Source of the DNA: Phyllobacterium lublinensis
GTDB taxonomy: Bacteria > Pseudomonadota > Alphaproteobacteria > Rhizobiales > Rhizobiaceae
Direction: 5' to 3'
Length of the DNA: 64,000 nucleotides
Assembly: GCF_020164435.1 (NCBI RefSeq)
Contig: NZ_JAIUDQ010000005.1
Coordinates: 124,001-188,000, forward strand
The notes beneath the pieces are model-generated. The model worked only from the letters and a program-made list of their open reading frames with translations, was not told the DNA's origin and did no database searches. Below are positions 45,549 through 54,009 of the stretch, piece by piece. The position numbers and the translations under genes are program-made. Within the stretch, counting starts at the first letter, position 1, and each line of letters opens with the position of its first letter.

Positions 45549-46646
45549 CTAAAAGTTGCGCTGGATGCGGACAATGCTACCGAGGGCGTCATCATCGCCA
45601 AACTCGCTGAGTGCTTCGTCCTCTCGCGCTCCTCCGAACTTGGTATAGTTGAGTTCAGGCCTGATAATGAGACCGGGAACAATTTCATAATTCACGTTGA
45701 GAGCCAGGGCGAAAGTCCCTTGCTCTTCGTAGGCAGCCTGTCCATTGATCGTTGCCTTCTCCGTGACCTTGAAGGCAAAGCCGCCCCAGGCAGCCCAGTC
45801 GCCTTCCCACGGGCCATACCAGTTGCGGTTCTCGTTGGTGATAAAGGAATCGGAGTCATAGTCTGACTGATACCCACCCATCACCCAGGCCGACAGGGAG
45901 TCGGTCAGGTTAACGTCCAGGCGGGCCTTGATGCCCACATCCTCCTGCACGGAATCGTAGCCGATGACTCCACCGATCTGACCCCATCCCTGCTTCAGTT
46001 TCACGCCGGCAAGGACGTGTGGCATGTAATCGTCAATAATGTAGTCGGTGCCATTGAATATTTCGCCCTGTTCAGCGGCGATAACGCCGGAAAATCCGTT
46101 GCCGCCGTCGAACGTATAGCTGATCTGATTGGTGTTCATACTGTCCGCGCCGTACTGGATCACATCATCCTGAATGATACTGCTTCCGGCATAACCCAAC
46201 CAGGAACCAAAGAGCAGATCATTGAGACCGATCTGGAAACCACCGAGTTGGATGTAACCTTGATGAAGCGAGGCTACATTATCGCCGTTGGTGTTCTGAA
46301 CACGGGTGTCGGCAAAGGAGCGCAGCGTGCCGAGTTCGGTCTCTGAGCGGGCATCGAAACGAAGCTCTGCTCTTGAGCGGGCATACCAGGTCTCGTTTTC
46401 ATCGGCGCCGACTGGGCCACCGGTGAAGACGTCATCGCCGCCGGCCACGTCAAAACGCAGATAGCCGCTCACCTTAAGGCATGTTTCCGTGCCGGGGATA
46501 TAGAAGAATCCGGTGCCATACGCATCGCAGACACGAACGTATTCTACAGGGTCCGGCTCCGCGACGACCACAGCGTCAGCCGAACGGGCGGTCGATACGA
46601 CAAGAAACATCCCTGCAGTGGCGAGAAGAAGAGTTCGGTAATCCAT
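45549..46646 (-). CDS. Alphaproteobacterial porin (Omp2/RopA type)
   Basis: A 365-residue outer-membrane porin. A signal peptide (LLLATAGMFLVVSTARSADA) is followed by the family hallmark YVRVCDAYGTGFFYIPGTETCLKVSGYLRFDV, with the paired cysteines of rhizobial/Brucella porins. The rest shows alternating beta strands and ends in VRIQRNF, with terminal phenylalanine for assembly by BAM. I start at ATG 46646 because GGGGGAT precedes it and the signal peptide begins there. It should form trimeric diffusion channels. Confidence 0.93.
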   Translation of the reverse strand: MDYRTLLLATAGMFLVVSTARSADAVVVAEPDPVEYVRVCDAYGTGFFYIPGTETCLKVSGYLRFDVAGGDDVFTGGPVGADENETWYARSRAELRFDARSETELGTLRSFADTRVQNTNGDNVASLHQGYIQLGGFQIGLNDLLFGSWLGYAGSSIIQDDVIQYGADSMNTNQISYTFDGGNGFSGVIAAEQGEIFNGTDYIIDDYMPHVLAGVKLKQGWGQIGGVIGYDSVQEDVGIKARLDVNLTDSLSAWVMGGYQSDYDSDSFITNENRNWYGPWEGDWAAWGGFAFKVTEKATINGQAAYEEQGTFALALNVNYEIVPGLIIRPELNYTKFGGAREDEALSEFGDDDALGSIVRIQRNF

Positions 46647-47065
46647 AGTATCCCCCATCGGTCGTACTGCTGAACCATTGAGTCGCAGCAACCCCAAACA
46701 ACCTGAGGAAATGATAGCATGCATGGGGCGTAATACTGTCGCCGCACGGCCACACTACGCAGTATTCTAATGCGAACCTGATCGGAGTAGAGTCGCATAT
46801 TGACACCCTCCAGAGCCGCAGGCGCAACCGATCGATCAGGCCCGTATCGTGAGTTGAATCCCATCTCGTCCGCGATGAAATCCGCGCTCATCACTGTTTC
46901 TTAACCGCATCAGGAGTGCACGTTGGACTTTGCAGCCAACGTCCTTTAAACCGAAACCCGACTGCCGCTTGCAATATTCTGCACAGCGTTATTGGGGCGA
47001 ATGATTCGTCCTTCCGAAGGCCATGATGGCTCCAATCCCCGTCATTTCCAGCTTTCGGATGTCTT
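46647..47065. promoter_or_regulatory. Long region upstream of the porin gene
   Basis: About 420 bp without a supported gene. AATACTG (46732-46738) and CAGTATT (46760-46766) form a 7-bp inverted repeat in the probable porin 5' leader, and ACGTTGG (46920-46926) with CCAACGT (46936-46942) form a perfect 7-bp stem with a 9-nt loop. Long leaders are common for regulated outer-membrane proteins, so an sRNA target site is possible but not shown. Confidence 0.35.
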
Positions 47066-47194
47066 ATGGACGATGTCGACCACGAAGATTATGACCCTCC
47101 ACCCAGCGACAAGCAGTACATGATCGCAGGAGCAATGTTTCTTGCTGTGGTGGCCATCTTGTTCGCCGTAGGATTTCTGGTTGGCAAGGTTTGA
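47066..47194 (+). CDS. Small single-helix membrane protein (42 residues)
   Basis: An ATG-initiated 42-residue frame: an acidic N-terminus (MDDVDHEDYDPPPSDK) followed by one hydrophobic helix (MIAGAMFLAVVAILFAVGFLVG) and a terminal KV. The clean acidic-tail plus helix design suggests a real small membrane protein. The ribosome-binding site is weak (CGGATG 10 bp upstream). It has no recognisable family. Alternatively a chance frame. Confidence 0.45.
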   Translation: MDDVDHEDYDPPPSDKQYMIAGAMFLAVVAILFAVGFLVGKV

Positions 47195-47398
47195 TGTCTG
47201 TCCTGATCGGGACGGCGACAGGTCCAGCTGTCGCGTGCCGGCAAACTCACTCCGGTCTCAATGCTTCCATTTTTCCCCGTCGGAAGACTATGAACACAAT
47301 TGTCCTCGCGGGAGCACCCTGCCGAGCCCGCTGCAGGTTGCGATTTGGGCTGCAATTCGTTAGGGTCAACTTAATTAGTTGGCTTGCATGGACTCGTG

Positions 47399-48079
47399 AT
47401 GACGAGAATTGAATTCACGCCGAAATTTGCGTTGTTCTTATCTATTTTTTTAGTGATTAACGCGCTTTATTTCTGGCTCACAATAAACCCCGCTGATGTC
47501 TCTGTTTCGCTGGACGAGTCCGGCCCCATCGAGACTGTGCAACTCGTTTACCTTGCCGGGGGCGCGGTATTGTTCCTGTTCGCGGCAGCGACATTGTCAG
47601 GCGCAGAACGAATGTTCTGCATCGCAATGGCAATGCTTTGCATGGTTTTTTTCCTCCGTGAGCTCGAGGTCGACGCCGTTGGCCCAATGACAGATTATCT
47701 TGAAAGCCGATCGATCCGCATCCATGAGGCGATCGTGATTGCGGTGGTAGCCATCGGCTACCTGGTTTTTCGCTGGAGCCAGGTTGGAGACGTCGTGCGT
47801 TTTGTATTCAGTCGATCTGCGTGGCCATTCTTCGTGGCGGGCATTCTCCTTTTGGTCGGCGCGATTTTTGACATATTTCACGGACCGGTACCAAACCAGA
47901 TAAAGGAAGAAATATTCGAATGCTCCAGTTACCTGGCACTCGTGCTCATTGCCGCCGCGATCTGTTATCGGCAACCAGGCGCGGCCATCCGTAATAAAGC
48001 TACGGATATATTGATGGTGGTCGTGACCGTCTCTGTTTTCGCCGGAGCCTGTTGGCTGACCGGATTTGTCAATCGATGA
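47399..48079 (+). CDS. Hypothetical multi-pass membrane protein
   Basis: A 226-residue protein with about six to seven predicted membrane segments (for example FALFLSIFLVINALYFWLTI, LVYLAGGAVLFLFAAATL, MFCIAMAMLCMVFFLRELEV, IVIAVVAIGYLVF, FFVAGILLLVGAIFDIFHG, YLALVLIAAAICY, DILMVVVTVSVFAGACWLT). Base composition is more AT-rich at its 5' end than the neighbouring core genes. I do not recognise the family. Start at ATG 47399 (MTRIEFTPKF); a TTG at 47384 is possible. No operon partner is evident. Confidence 0.65.
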   Translation: MTRIEFTPKFALFLSIFLVINALYFWLTINPADVSVSLDESGPIETVQLVYLAGGAVLFLFAAATLSGAERMFCIAMAMLCMVFFLRELEVDAVGPMTDYLESRSIRIHEAIVIAVVAIGYLVFRWSQVGDVVRFVFSRSAWPFFVAGILLLVGAIFDIFHGPVPNQIKEEIFECSSYLALVLIAAAICYRQPGAAIRNKATDILMVVVTVSVFAGACWLTGFVNR

Positions 48080-48265
48080 GGTATGACTCTCGCAAGCAAT
48101 GGCTCAGCACATCGCTCGCTATTGCGACTGCTGGCGCACAGGACTACCACGCCGCGCAACGACCCGTTCGGTCTGGCTCTGCTACTAAAGTTTAAGAAAA
48201 TGTCGGAGCCCGGATGACATACGGGTCTAAATCGGCTAGACGGCAGCCCTCTGAGAAGGTGGTGA

Positions 48266-48898
48266 ATGTACGTTTCGGCCGAGAAGAATTTCATCTTCGT
48301 TCATGTTGCCAAGACCGGTGGCCAAGCGTTGAAGCAGGCACTGCGTCCCTATGCCGTCCGCAAGGCACGCGGCCAATGGCGGCGGCTTCTGTCGCATCTG
48401 CCGGTGCCCGAAGGTCTCGACGCCCAGTTTGGACCGCACGCCCCGATCCGTTGGGCGAGGCTGAAGCTGCCGCGCAGCTTCTTCGACGGTGCCTTCAAAT
48501 TCGGGCTCGTGCGCAACCCTTACGATCTTGCTGTTTCCCGTTATGCCTTCGTTCGCGGCGAAGGCGACCATCATCGTCACAAGGATGCCCAGTCCCAGAG
48601 CTTCGCCGATTTCCTGCGCATGGAGCGTCGGCGTGCGCTGTGGCGCCCGCGCGACCAAAGCGCGATGCTGTGCGACTACAATGGCAACCTTCTCATCGAC
48701 CAGGTTTATCGCTTCGAGGCAATGGAAGAGGCGTTCACCGATATCGTGACACGGCTCGCCCTGCCCGTGTCACCGGAACTGGCCCGCAAAAATGCCAGCC
48801 GGCGCGGTCCCTACCAGGATTATTACACGCCGGTTGAGCGCGGGCTTGTTGAGGAGATATGGCGCCGCGACCTCGATAAGTTCGGTTATACGTTCTAG
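48266..48898 (+). CDS. Sulfotransferase-family protein
   Basis: A 210-residue protein with the PAPS-binding motifs of sulfotransferases: the 5'-phosphosulfate loop FIFVHVAKTGGQALKQAL (residues 9-26) and the 3'-phosphate motif FGLVRNPYDLAVSRYAF near residue 80-95. This pattern (HxAKTGGxS, RNPxDxxxSxY) belongs to the Sulfotransfer_2 group, which modifies carbohydrates. It could decorate surface polysaccharide or a lipid-linked sugar. Starts at ATG 48266 following GAGAAGGTGGTGA. No PAPS-synthesis genes are near. Confidence 0.85.
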   Translation: MYVSAEKNFIFVHVAKTGGQALKQALRPYAVRKARGQWRRLLSHLPVPEGLDAQFGPHAPIRWARLKLPRSFFDGAFKFGLVRNPYDLAVSRYAFVRGEGDHHRHKDAQSQSFADFLRMERRRALWRPRDQSAMLCDYNGNLLIDQVYRFEAMEEAFTDIVTRLALPVSPELARKNASRRGPYQDYYTPVERGLVEEIWRRDLDKFGYTF

Positions 48899-49105
48899 CG
48901 CGGGTGTAGCCGCCTATCGCGGTTTTTAGCCTGCACTGCACCCATGAGCTGAATGGTCAGTTCAAAATTTGTAATATTGTTGGTCTAGTTTGTGTGCAGA
49001 GCAGCAAAAGCCTTCTGGACCGGTTGCACTCAACCGGGGATTGCTTATCATTCTTTTTACAACGGTGCGTGGAGCGGGATCATCAGCAGCAGTCGAAACG
49101 CCTTT

Positions 49106-49318
49106 ATGGAGCGCCTGAAGAGGGTCATCGTTGAATACGAGGAGACCATCGAAAAGCTTGAGAAGGGCCAAGAGAAAGTGCATCGTACAAGCCGGTTTGG
49201 CGAGAAGGAGGATATTTCGCTCCAGACAGCCGACCACTACAGGCGTCTTCTCTCGCATTATGCTGAAATCGTTGCGCGTAACGAGACGGGAAAGACGAAG
49301 CCCCGTAAGAAGAAGTGA
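49106..49318 (+). CDS. Short coiled-coil hypothetical protein
   Basis: About 70 residues when started at ATG 49106: a charged helical stretch (MERLKRVIVEYEETIEKLEKGQ) followed by SLQTADHYRRLLSHYAEIVAR and a lysine-rich tail (KTKPRKKK). The composition suggests a helical, possibly nucleic-acid-associated protein. A longer frame from TTG/ATG 48992 would add a Trp/Ser-rich stretch with no coding character, so I prefer the shorter form. Family not recognised. Confidence 0.5.
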   Translation: MERLKRVIVEYEETIEKLEKGQEKVHRTSRFGEKEDISLQTADHYRRLLSHYAEIVARNETGKTKPRKKK

Positions 49319-49546
49319 GCTTGCTGCAACCTGCACGGCGGGTTGGTGAACGATCCTCACACAGTTGCAAGACATCGTCAGCGGCCGCTCAAATTGGCGG
49401 CGAGATCTGCTGATTCGTCGCGCTAATGCGCCAACGCTGACAACCGGATTGCAGTCTACCGCGCCCGCAATGAGGGTTTTCCATCATCCGACAGTTTCGT
49501 TTTCGTCTGGAATGTGCCAAGGTCCAGTCGAACGAAGGAACTGCGA

Positions 49547-49801
49547 ATGACAGCTAAGATTAGGAAAGTGACGTTTGTCGCCAAATCTGAAACTGAAGTT
49601 GATGGTATCTTACTACCGCCCGGGAAGTACCAAGGTATAGAGCGTCATACCTTGGAGGGCGATGAGGCGTTACCTGTTCCCGAGTATCAAATGAATCTCA
49701 CCGAAGCGGATCTGAAGGGCGTACGCGGCCTCGATGATTTCCGTGGCGCCATTATCGATGCCACGTCGAGCGTCAAGGATGGATCGCTCAAAGTTACGTG
49801 A
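49547..49801 (+). CDS. Hypothetical protein (84 residues)
   Basis: An 84-residue protein, ATG at 49547 preceded by CGAAGGAACTGCGA. Short beta-like stretches (KIRKVTFVAKSETEVDGILLPPG, YQGIERHTLEG, EYQMNLTEADLKGV) and no membrane segment. The sequence is less GC-rich than the surrounding core genes (for example TTGATGGTATCTTACTACC), which hints at an acquired gene. I do not recognise the family. Confidence 0.6.
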   Translation: MTAKIRKVTFVAKSETEVDGILLPPGKYQGIERHTLEGDEALPVPEYQMNLTEADLKGVRGLDDFRGAIIDATSSVKDGSLKVT

Positions 49802-50135
49802 GTCGGCTGCTGACTGCCCGTCCCCGTCTCCGGCAAAGGGGGCAACCGTTACTTTTTGCTTGCTGGCGGGAACCTTGAGCGCTGCCAGCCGTTTTTACCA
49901 AGCTGATATTTCCGTCATCAGCCAGTCGTGGCCTTCCATACTGGGCAAGCAGATCAGGCCACACCTTATGAGGCTTGGCCTGTCGCTCAATGGCGGGCCA
50001 AGCCCTCTTCCCATCTCGACGATGCATGGCCCCAACCGGAGCGTCTGTGGAGCCTTGTTAAAAAAGGTTGGTCCATACTGGCCGAATCGGGCCAAACTGC
50101 CGGCGTATCTATGCGTCTGAAAGGGATGACCGAAG
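49802..50135. other. Intergenic region with no recognised feature
   Basis: 334 bp between two small hypothetical genes. Frames overlapping here are short and lack ribosome-binding sites or coding character. No repeat or hairpin stood out. Confidence 0.4.
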
Positions 50136-50366
50136 ATGACCATGACCTTCGAGGAATTTCTGGAATCGCGCGACTATTGTGATGACCTTCATGCACTCGG
50201 CCTGTGCGAAGGCGAAGGCTATGTCTACGCCGACGGAATTTGTTGCATCGAAAAGAGCGGCGCCGTATTTCGGCTCCATCATCGCGATCGCATTCTGACC
50301 GATACCAACCTCGCGAGTCTGGAACGCGAACTCTACCATCGCTTTTATGCAGCGGCTGCGGCCTAG
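50136..50366 (+). CDS. Hypothetical protein (76 residues, Cys-rich core)
   Basis: A 76-residue protein starting ATGACCATGACC (50136; the second ATG is at 50142). It contains four cysteines (RDYCDDL, GLCEGEG and DGICCIE), an acidic N-terminal half and an alanine tail. The spacing could suit metal binding, but no named zinc motif fits. The codons look ordinary for the genome. Not recognised. Confidence 0.5.
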   Translation: MTMTFEEFLESRDYCDDLHALGLCEGEGYVYADGICCIEKSGAVFRLHHRDRILTDTNLASLERELYHRFYAAAAA

Positions 50367-50463
50367 CCGCGCAATTGGCGCTGTAGTAGAGCCCGACATT
50401 GTATCGGTAACCCTGTATTAGGATTTCCCGATTAGGTGATGGTGCAAGACCAAGGACTTGCCC

Positions 50464-51039
50464 ATGCACCGCGCCACGATACTTGCTTTGTTGTTGCTCA
50501 CCGGCTGCGCCAGTGCGCCGACACAGACCAGCAATGTATGCGCCGTGTTCGAGCAAAAGGATGGCTTTTTCACCAGTTGGTACAAGGACGCCAAGAGCGT
50601 TGAAGCGGAATACGGTGTGCCGGTGCCCATCCTCATGGCCACCATCAATACCGAATCCGGCTTCCAGGCGCGCGTCAAGCCGCCGCGAACCAAGCTGCTG
50701 GGCTTTATCCCGTGGAAGCGGCCGTCGACCGCCTATGGCTATTCGCAGGCGCTGGACGGCACTTGGGCGGACTACCAGCGCGATACAGGCCGGCTTGGCG
50801 CCGGGCGGACCAACTTCAGCGACGCGGTCCATTTTGTTGGCTGGTATCATGCCCAGAGCCATCAAAAGAACGGCATTGCACTCGACGACGCCTATAATCT
50901 CTACGTCGCCTATTATGCTGGCCAGAATGACTATGCTCGCGGCACGTGGCGTAATAAGCCGGCTATCGACCGGACGGCGCGCAAGACCGCTGCAATGGCT
51001 AACACATACGCTGCCCAGCTCAGGACGTGCGGCCTGTGA
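50464..51039 (+). CDS. Lytic-transglycosylase-like lipoprotein
   Basis: A 191-residue lipoprotein. The N-terminus MHRATILALLLLTGCASAPT gives a signal peptide with lipobox LTGC. The mature part resembles an SLT (lysozyme-like) domain: catalytic-type glutamate in MATINTESGFQA, GYSQALDGTWADYQ, and YNLYVAYYAGQNDYARG in place of the usual AYNAG. It is probably a membrane-anchored enzyme or binding protein acting on peptidoglycan. I use ATG 50464; a TTG lies two codons earlier. It stands alone. Confidence 0.82.
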   Translation: MHRATILALLLLTGCASAPTQTSNVCAVFEQKDGFFTSWYKDAKSVEAEYGVPVPILMATINTESGFQARVKPPRTKLLGFIPWKRPSTAYGYSQALDGTWADYQRDTGRLGAGRTNFSDAVHFVGWYHAQSHQKNGIALDDAYNLYVAYYAGQNDYARGTWRNKPAIDRTARKTAAMANTYAAQLRTCGL

Positions 51040-51407
51040 AACAATGTCCGCATGACGACAATGGTCGTCTCAATCCATTTGCCTAAGTGACCGAAGTCGC
51101 GAAACGTGTTCAAATAAACTGACATTCCCAACCGCTGACCATTGTTCAGTTGCGTATCCATCGATTGTAGTTTGCGTCTGTTTTCGCCGGGTCGTATGCG
51201 TCCGCGCAATTCTTCCATGGATTTTGAAGAAGCGCTCACTTTCAGTCGAGACACCAATGTACCGGGAGCTGCTAACATCTTCTGTTTGACACACCCGTCC
51301 GGGATTTTGTCGGAGGTGTTCATCAAACAGTGGCTTTCGGGGACCCGGCGCCAACCGACGTTGCAGGAGCTCACGATCTAACGCGTATGCAGATGTGGAG
51401 CCGGGCC
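51040..51407. other. Intergenic region with no supported gene
   Basis: 368 bp. A frame of 79 codons at 51142-51381 has no ribosome-binding site and no coding character. No repeat or terminator is clear. Confidence 0.35.
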
Positions 51408-51650
51408 ATGCCAACATATCGATTTGAGTTTCATGAAGCGCTCCGGACAAATGCGGTCCGGGGCATCAAGCTGGAGGATGACGAGAAAGCCACCGCCGAA
51501 GCAGTGCAGACCGCTGAGGAAATGCTCCTCGACGGTGTTGCTGATGAACGCGCCGACTGGGCCATCAAGATTTTCAACCAATCCGACGAAGCGCATGCAA
51601 TAGCCGTCATCCGTTTCTCGGACGTTCCGGTTGCAAAATACCGGTCTTGA
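51408..51650 (+). CDS. DUF6894-like small protein
   Basis: An 80-residue protein. The opening MPTYRFEFHEALRTNAVRGIKLEDDEKATAEAVQTAEEML resembles the 'MPRYFFDLHDG...DLADDEAAR-EA' pattern of DUF6894 proteins, which are abundant in Rhizobiales; the last strand AHAIAVIRFSDVPV fits too. ATG at 51408 has GGAG 7 bp upstream. The family is uncharacterised. Its 3' end is followed within 100 bp by a CMD-like gene. Confidence 0.65.
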   Translation: MPTYRFEFHEALRTNAVRGIKLEDDEKATAEAVQTAEEMLLDGVADERADWAIKIFNQSDEAHAIAVIRFSDVPVAKYRS

Positions 51651-51750
51651 AGCCTGTGGCTTCGCCCTGGACGATGGTGCCGCGTTTTCCGGGTGTACGG
51701 GCGTGGCCGCATTGCTATACGTGGAGAAAGATTTCTTCACGGATGCACGC

Positions 51751-52284
51751 ATGAGCCGCATATCACAAATCGTCTACAACACCGCCTCGGCCGAGAGCCG
51801 TGCCGAGCATGACCAGGAGTTGGCTTTACGCGGGCGGATGACAAACATGAAGCGCATCATGCTTCATTCGCCTGCCGTCCACCGCATCTACGCCGAGTGG
51901 TTCACCTTGCAGGAGTTGTTGCGTCCAACGATTCCTGACCGGGCATTTTTGCTGTTTTCGCTCGCCCTGTCCGAAGCAAGCAAATCCGACGTGCCGGCAA
52001 CCTTCATGCGCCGCGCATTGATCGAACTCGGCCTGCAGCCGGAAACCATCGTTCTCGATGCTGACGAGGCGGTGCTGGTTGATTTTGCCAAGGCGATCGT
52101 CGCCGATTCCAATGCCATCCCCGAGACGATCTGGGAGCACCTTGCGGCGCGCTATGATGAGCCCGCCCTGGTCAACCTTGTTGCCTTTGCCGGTATCATG
52201 ATTGCAACGACGGTATTTACCAACGTAGTCGAGGTCGATCTCGATCCGGAGCTGGAGCCCTACAAAAAGCCCGCTCCCGCGTGA
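51751..52284 (+). CDS. Carboxymuconolactone decarboxylase-like (AhpD-fold) protein
   Basis: A 177-residue, mostly helical protein that fits the AhpD/CMD fold: NMKRIMLHSPAVHRIYAEWFTLQELL, then RAFLLFSLALSEASKSDVPATFMRRALIELG and a C-terminal LVNLVAFAGIMIATTVFTNVVEVDLD. The redox CxxC of AhpD is absent, so peroxidase-type activity is unlikely. Start at ATG 51751 (MSRISQIVYN); an upstream in-frame TTG/ATG at 51631 would overlap the preceding gene. Substrate unknown. Confidence 0.72.
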   Translation: MSRISQIVYNTASAESRAEHDQELALRGRMTNMKRIMLHSPAVHRIYAEWFTLQELLRPTIPDRAFLLFSLALSEASKSDVPATFMRRALIELGLQPETIVLDADEAVLVDFAKAIVADSNAIPETIWEHLAARYDEPALVNLVAFAGIMIATTVFTNVVEVDLDPELEPYKKPAPA

Positions 52285-52296
52285 GCCCAGTTACTA

Positions 52297-52722
52297 TTAT
52301 CCTGCCAACGTTGTCACGAAAGTCGCGTTGCCACGCAGCGTGTTGCTGACGGTACAAATCTCCTCGGCCATCTCAACGATCTGATGCCGTGTCTGCTCAT
52401 CCAGATCCCCGTCGATTTCCATGGCGATATCGAACCGGATCACCCGCGACGGTTCATCATGTGCCTTTTCACCGGTCACATGCGCCCTCACCTCAGCCAG
52501 TTTGTCCGCGACGCCCAAACGGCTAGCGGCAATGCGCGCGCTGAGAACGATACAGGCGGACAAAGATGCATAGAGCAGGTCAAGCGGGTTGAATCCGGGC
52601 TCCGAAACCGAGGTTGCCACGTTGATCTTTCCACCTGTTTCGGACGTTATGACAGGCGGCTCCTTAGGTCTGAGCACCGCCCTGGCGCCAACGGCCCGCG
52701 TCCTGATCTTGAGTTCCGACAT
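52297..52722 (-). CDS. OsmC-family protein
   Basis: A 141-residue OsmC/Ohr-type protein. Two cysteines expected for thiol peroxidase activity are present: one in the helix LYASLSACIVLSARI and one in EEICTVSNTLRG. The glycine/Pro-rich N-terminal strand and EPGFNPLDLL block are typical. Such proteins reduce organic hydroperoxides or act in osmotic/oxidative stress. Convergent with the CMD-like gene, 12 bp apart. Confidence 0.88.
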   Translation of the reverse strand: MSELKIRTRAVGARAVLRPKEPPVITSETGGKINVATSVSEPGFNPLDLLYASLSACIVLSARIAASRLGVADKLAEVRAHVTGEKAHDEPSRVIRFDIAMEIDGDLDEQTRHQIVEMAEEICTVSNTLRGNATFVTTLAG

Positions 52723-52854
52723 GACCTGATTCCTGGAATTGCGATGATCGCCATCGATCTCGCGTTGATATCGCTAACCTATTCAAGATCAAGCGTAAAT
52801 GCCATAGCCAGATCGGCGCAGGGCATGTCGCGTCCGCGCCGAGGCTTGTCTGCA

Positions 52855-53169
52855 TCAACCCTTTTCGGCCGCGGACCGAGCGGCGTCCAGCGCCCGCATG
52901 GCAGCAAAAAGCACTTCACGGTCACGCTGATGCGCTTCGAACAGGGCCACAAAGGCTGGATTGGTGATTTCGTGCGGTTTCGGTGCAGCCTTGGCACGGT
53001 CGAGACTGAGGTCGGCGGCACGTTTGGCCTGCTCCATCTGCTTCCTTGCCGTCTCGATTGCAGATTCCGGCTTGGCCCGCCGAGGCACCATGCTATCCTG
53101 ACACGATAGCCCGTCAGTACCCGCAAGCAATGATTGCAAGAGCTTTCCGCTGGCAATGTCGGCGTTCAT
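52855..53169 (-). CDS. Hypothetical helical protein (104 residues)
   Basis: About 104 residues with a charged, alanine-rich helical second half (ESAIETARKQMEQAKRAADL, then FEAHQRDREVLFAAMRALDAARSAAEKG). I start at ATG 53169 (MNADIASGKLL); a longer start at 53193 is possible. No family recognised. Codons are similar to those of neighbouring genes, so it is probably real. Confidence 0.5.
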   Translation of the reverse strand: MNADIASGKLLQSLLAGTDGLSCQDSMVPRRAKPESAIETARKQMEQAKRAADLSLDRAKAAPKPHEITNPAFVALFEAHQRDREVLFAAMRALDAARSAAEKG

Positions 53170-53425
53170 GGGTTCAACCGTTCTGCAGTTCATTATCGTG
53201 TTCGTGGGTGGAGTTGTTGATTTGGCTCCAGATTTAAAGCGTTTCCACGCATGCGGAAACGCACGGACGATCAAAAGCCGACGGCAATTTAGTACGGAAA
53301 TCCGGTTTCGATCCTTGTTCCGGAATTGATTTGCCCCGTTGTAATAATAACTCACGCCGGTTCGAATAAATTGCGGTCGACATGTGTTCTCTTCGCGTCA
53401 GTTCCAAACCTGCGGAGAAAGTGCC

Positions 53426-53977
53426 ATGAGAAATGTCGTTCCATCGTTCCGCCGTCTGCTGCCACTGGTTTTGCTCGGCGCGGGCGTTGCCGTGACCACG
53501 CTCCCGAATCCCGCATTTTCTGCTGGTGGCGAAGGAGGCTCGTCGACCCCGACCTGCACAAAGGGAAAGGTCTACGATACCAGGAGCAAGAAATGCGTCA
53601 GCAAGAACAGCAGCGCCGTTCCGGACAAGGATCGCACTGAATACGCTTTCGCCCTTGCCGAGGCAGGACGTTATGAAGAGGCGCTCGAGATACTCGATAC
53701 CTTGAAGGACCCCAATACCAAGGAGGCCTGGAACTATCGCGGGTACGCCACCCGCAAGCTTGGCCGGACCGATGAAGGCATTTCTTACTACAAGAAGTCC
53801 GTTGCTCTCGACCCGCAATACGCCAAGGTCCGCGAGTATCTGGGCGAAGCCTATGTCATCAAGGGACAGATGGATCTCGCCAAGGAACAGTTGATGACGA
53901 TCAAATCGATCTGCGGCACCACCTGCGAGGAGTATGAGGATCTGCATGAAGCGATCGAGAATCCGTCCAAGATCTGA
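53426..53977 (+). CDS. Secreted tetratricopeptide-repeat protein
   Basis: A 183-residue protein. A signal peptide with twin arginines (FRRLLPLVLLGAGVAVTTL...AFSA) is followed by a short Cys-containing region (PTCTKGKVYDTRSKKCVS) and two to three TPR-like units (EYAFALAEAGRYEEALEILD, NYRGYATRKLGRTDEGISYY, EYLGEAYVIKGQMDLAKEQL). It is probably periplasmic, with a protein-binding role. ATG at 53426 follows GGAGAAAGTGCC. Next to an ECF sigma gene, 32 bp downstream. Confidence 0.85.
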   Translation: MRNVVPSFRRLLPLVLLGAGVAVTTLPNPAFSAGGEGGSSTPTCTKGKVYDTRSKKCVSKNSSAVPDKDRTEYAFALAEAGRYEEALEILDTLKDPNTKEAWNYRGYATRKLGRTDEGISYYKKSVALDPQYAKVREYLGEAYVIKGQMDLAKEQLMTIKSICGTTCEEYEDLHEAIENPSKI

Positions 53978-54009
53978 CGTGCCCGTTCGTTTGGCAGAAC
54001 GGTGTCGTT

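Noticed and set aside
45549-46724. Longer start for the porin at 46724
   Set aside because: It would put 26 residues before the signal peptide; ATG 46646 has a good ribosome-binding site and a normal signal sequence.
47191-47412. 73-codon frame overlapping the 42-residue membrane protein
   Set aside because: Arg/Cys/Pro-scattered composition without a hydrophobic or helical pattern and no ribosome-binding site.
51142-51381. 79-codon frame upstream of the DUF6894-like gene
   Set aside because: No Shine-Dalgarno sequence, no recognisable pattern; the better-supported start of the next gene is at 51408.
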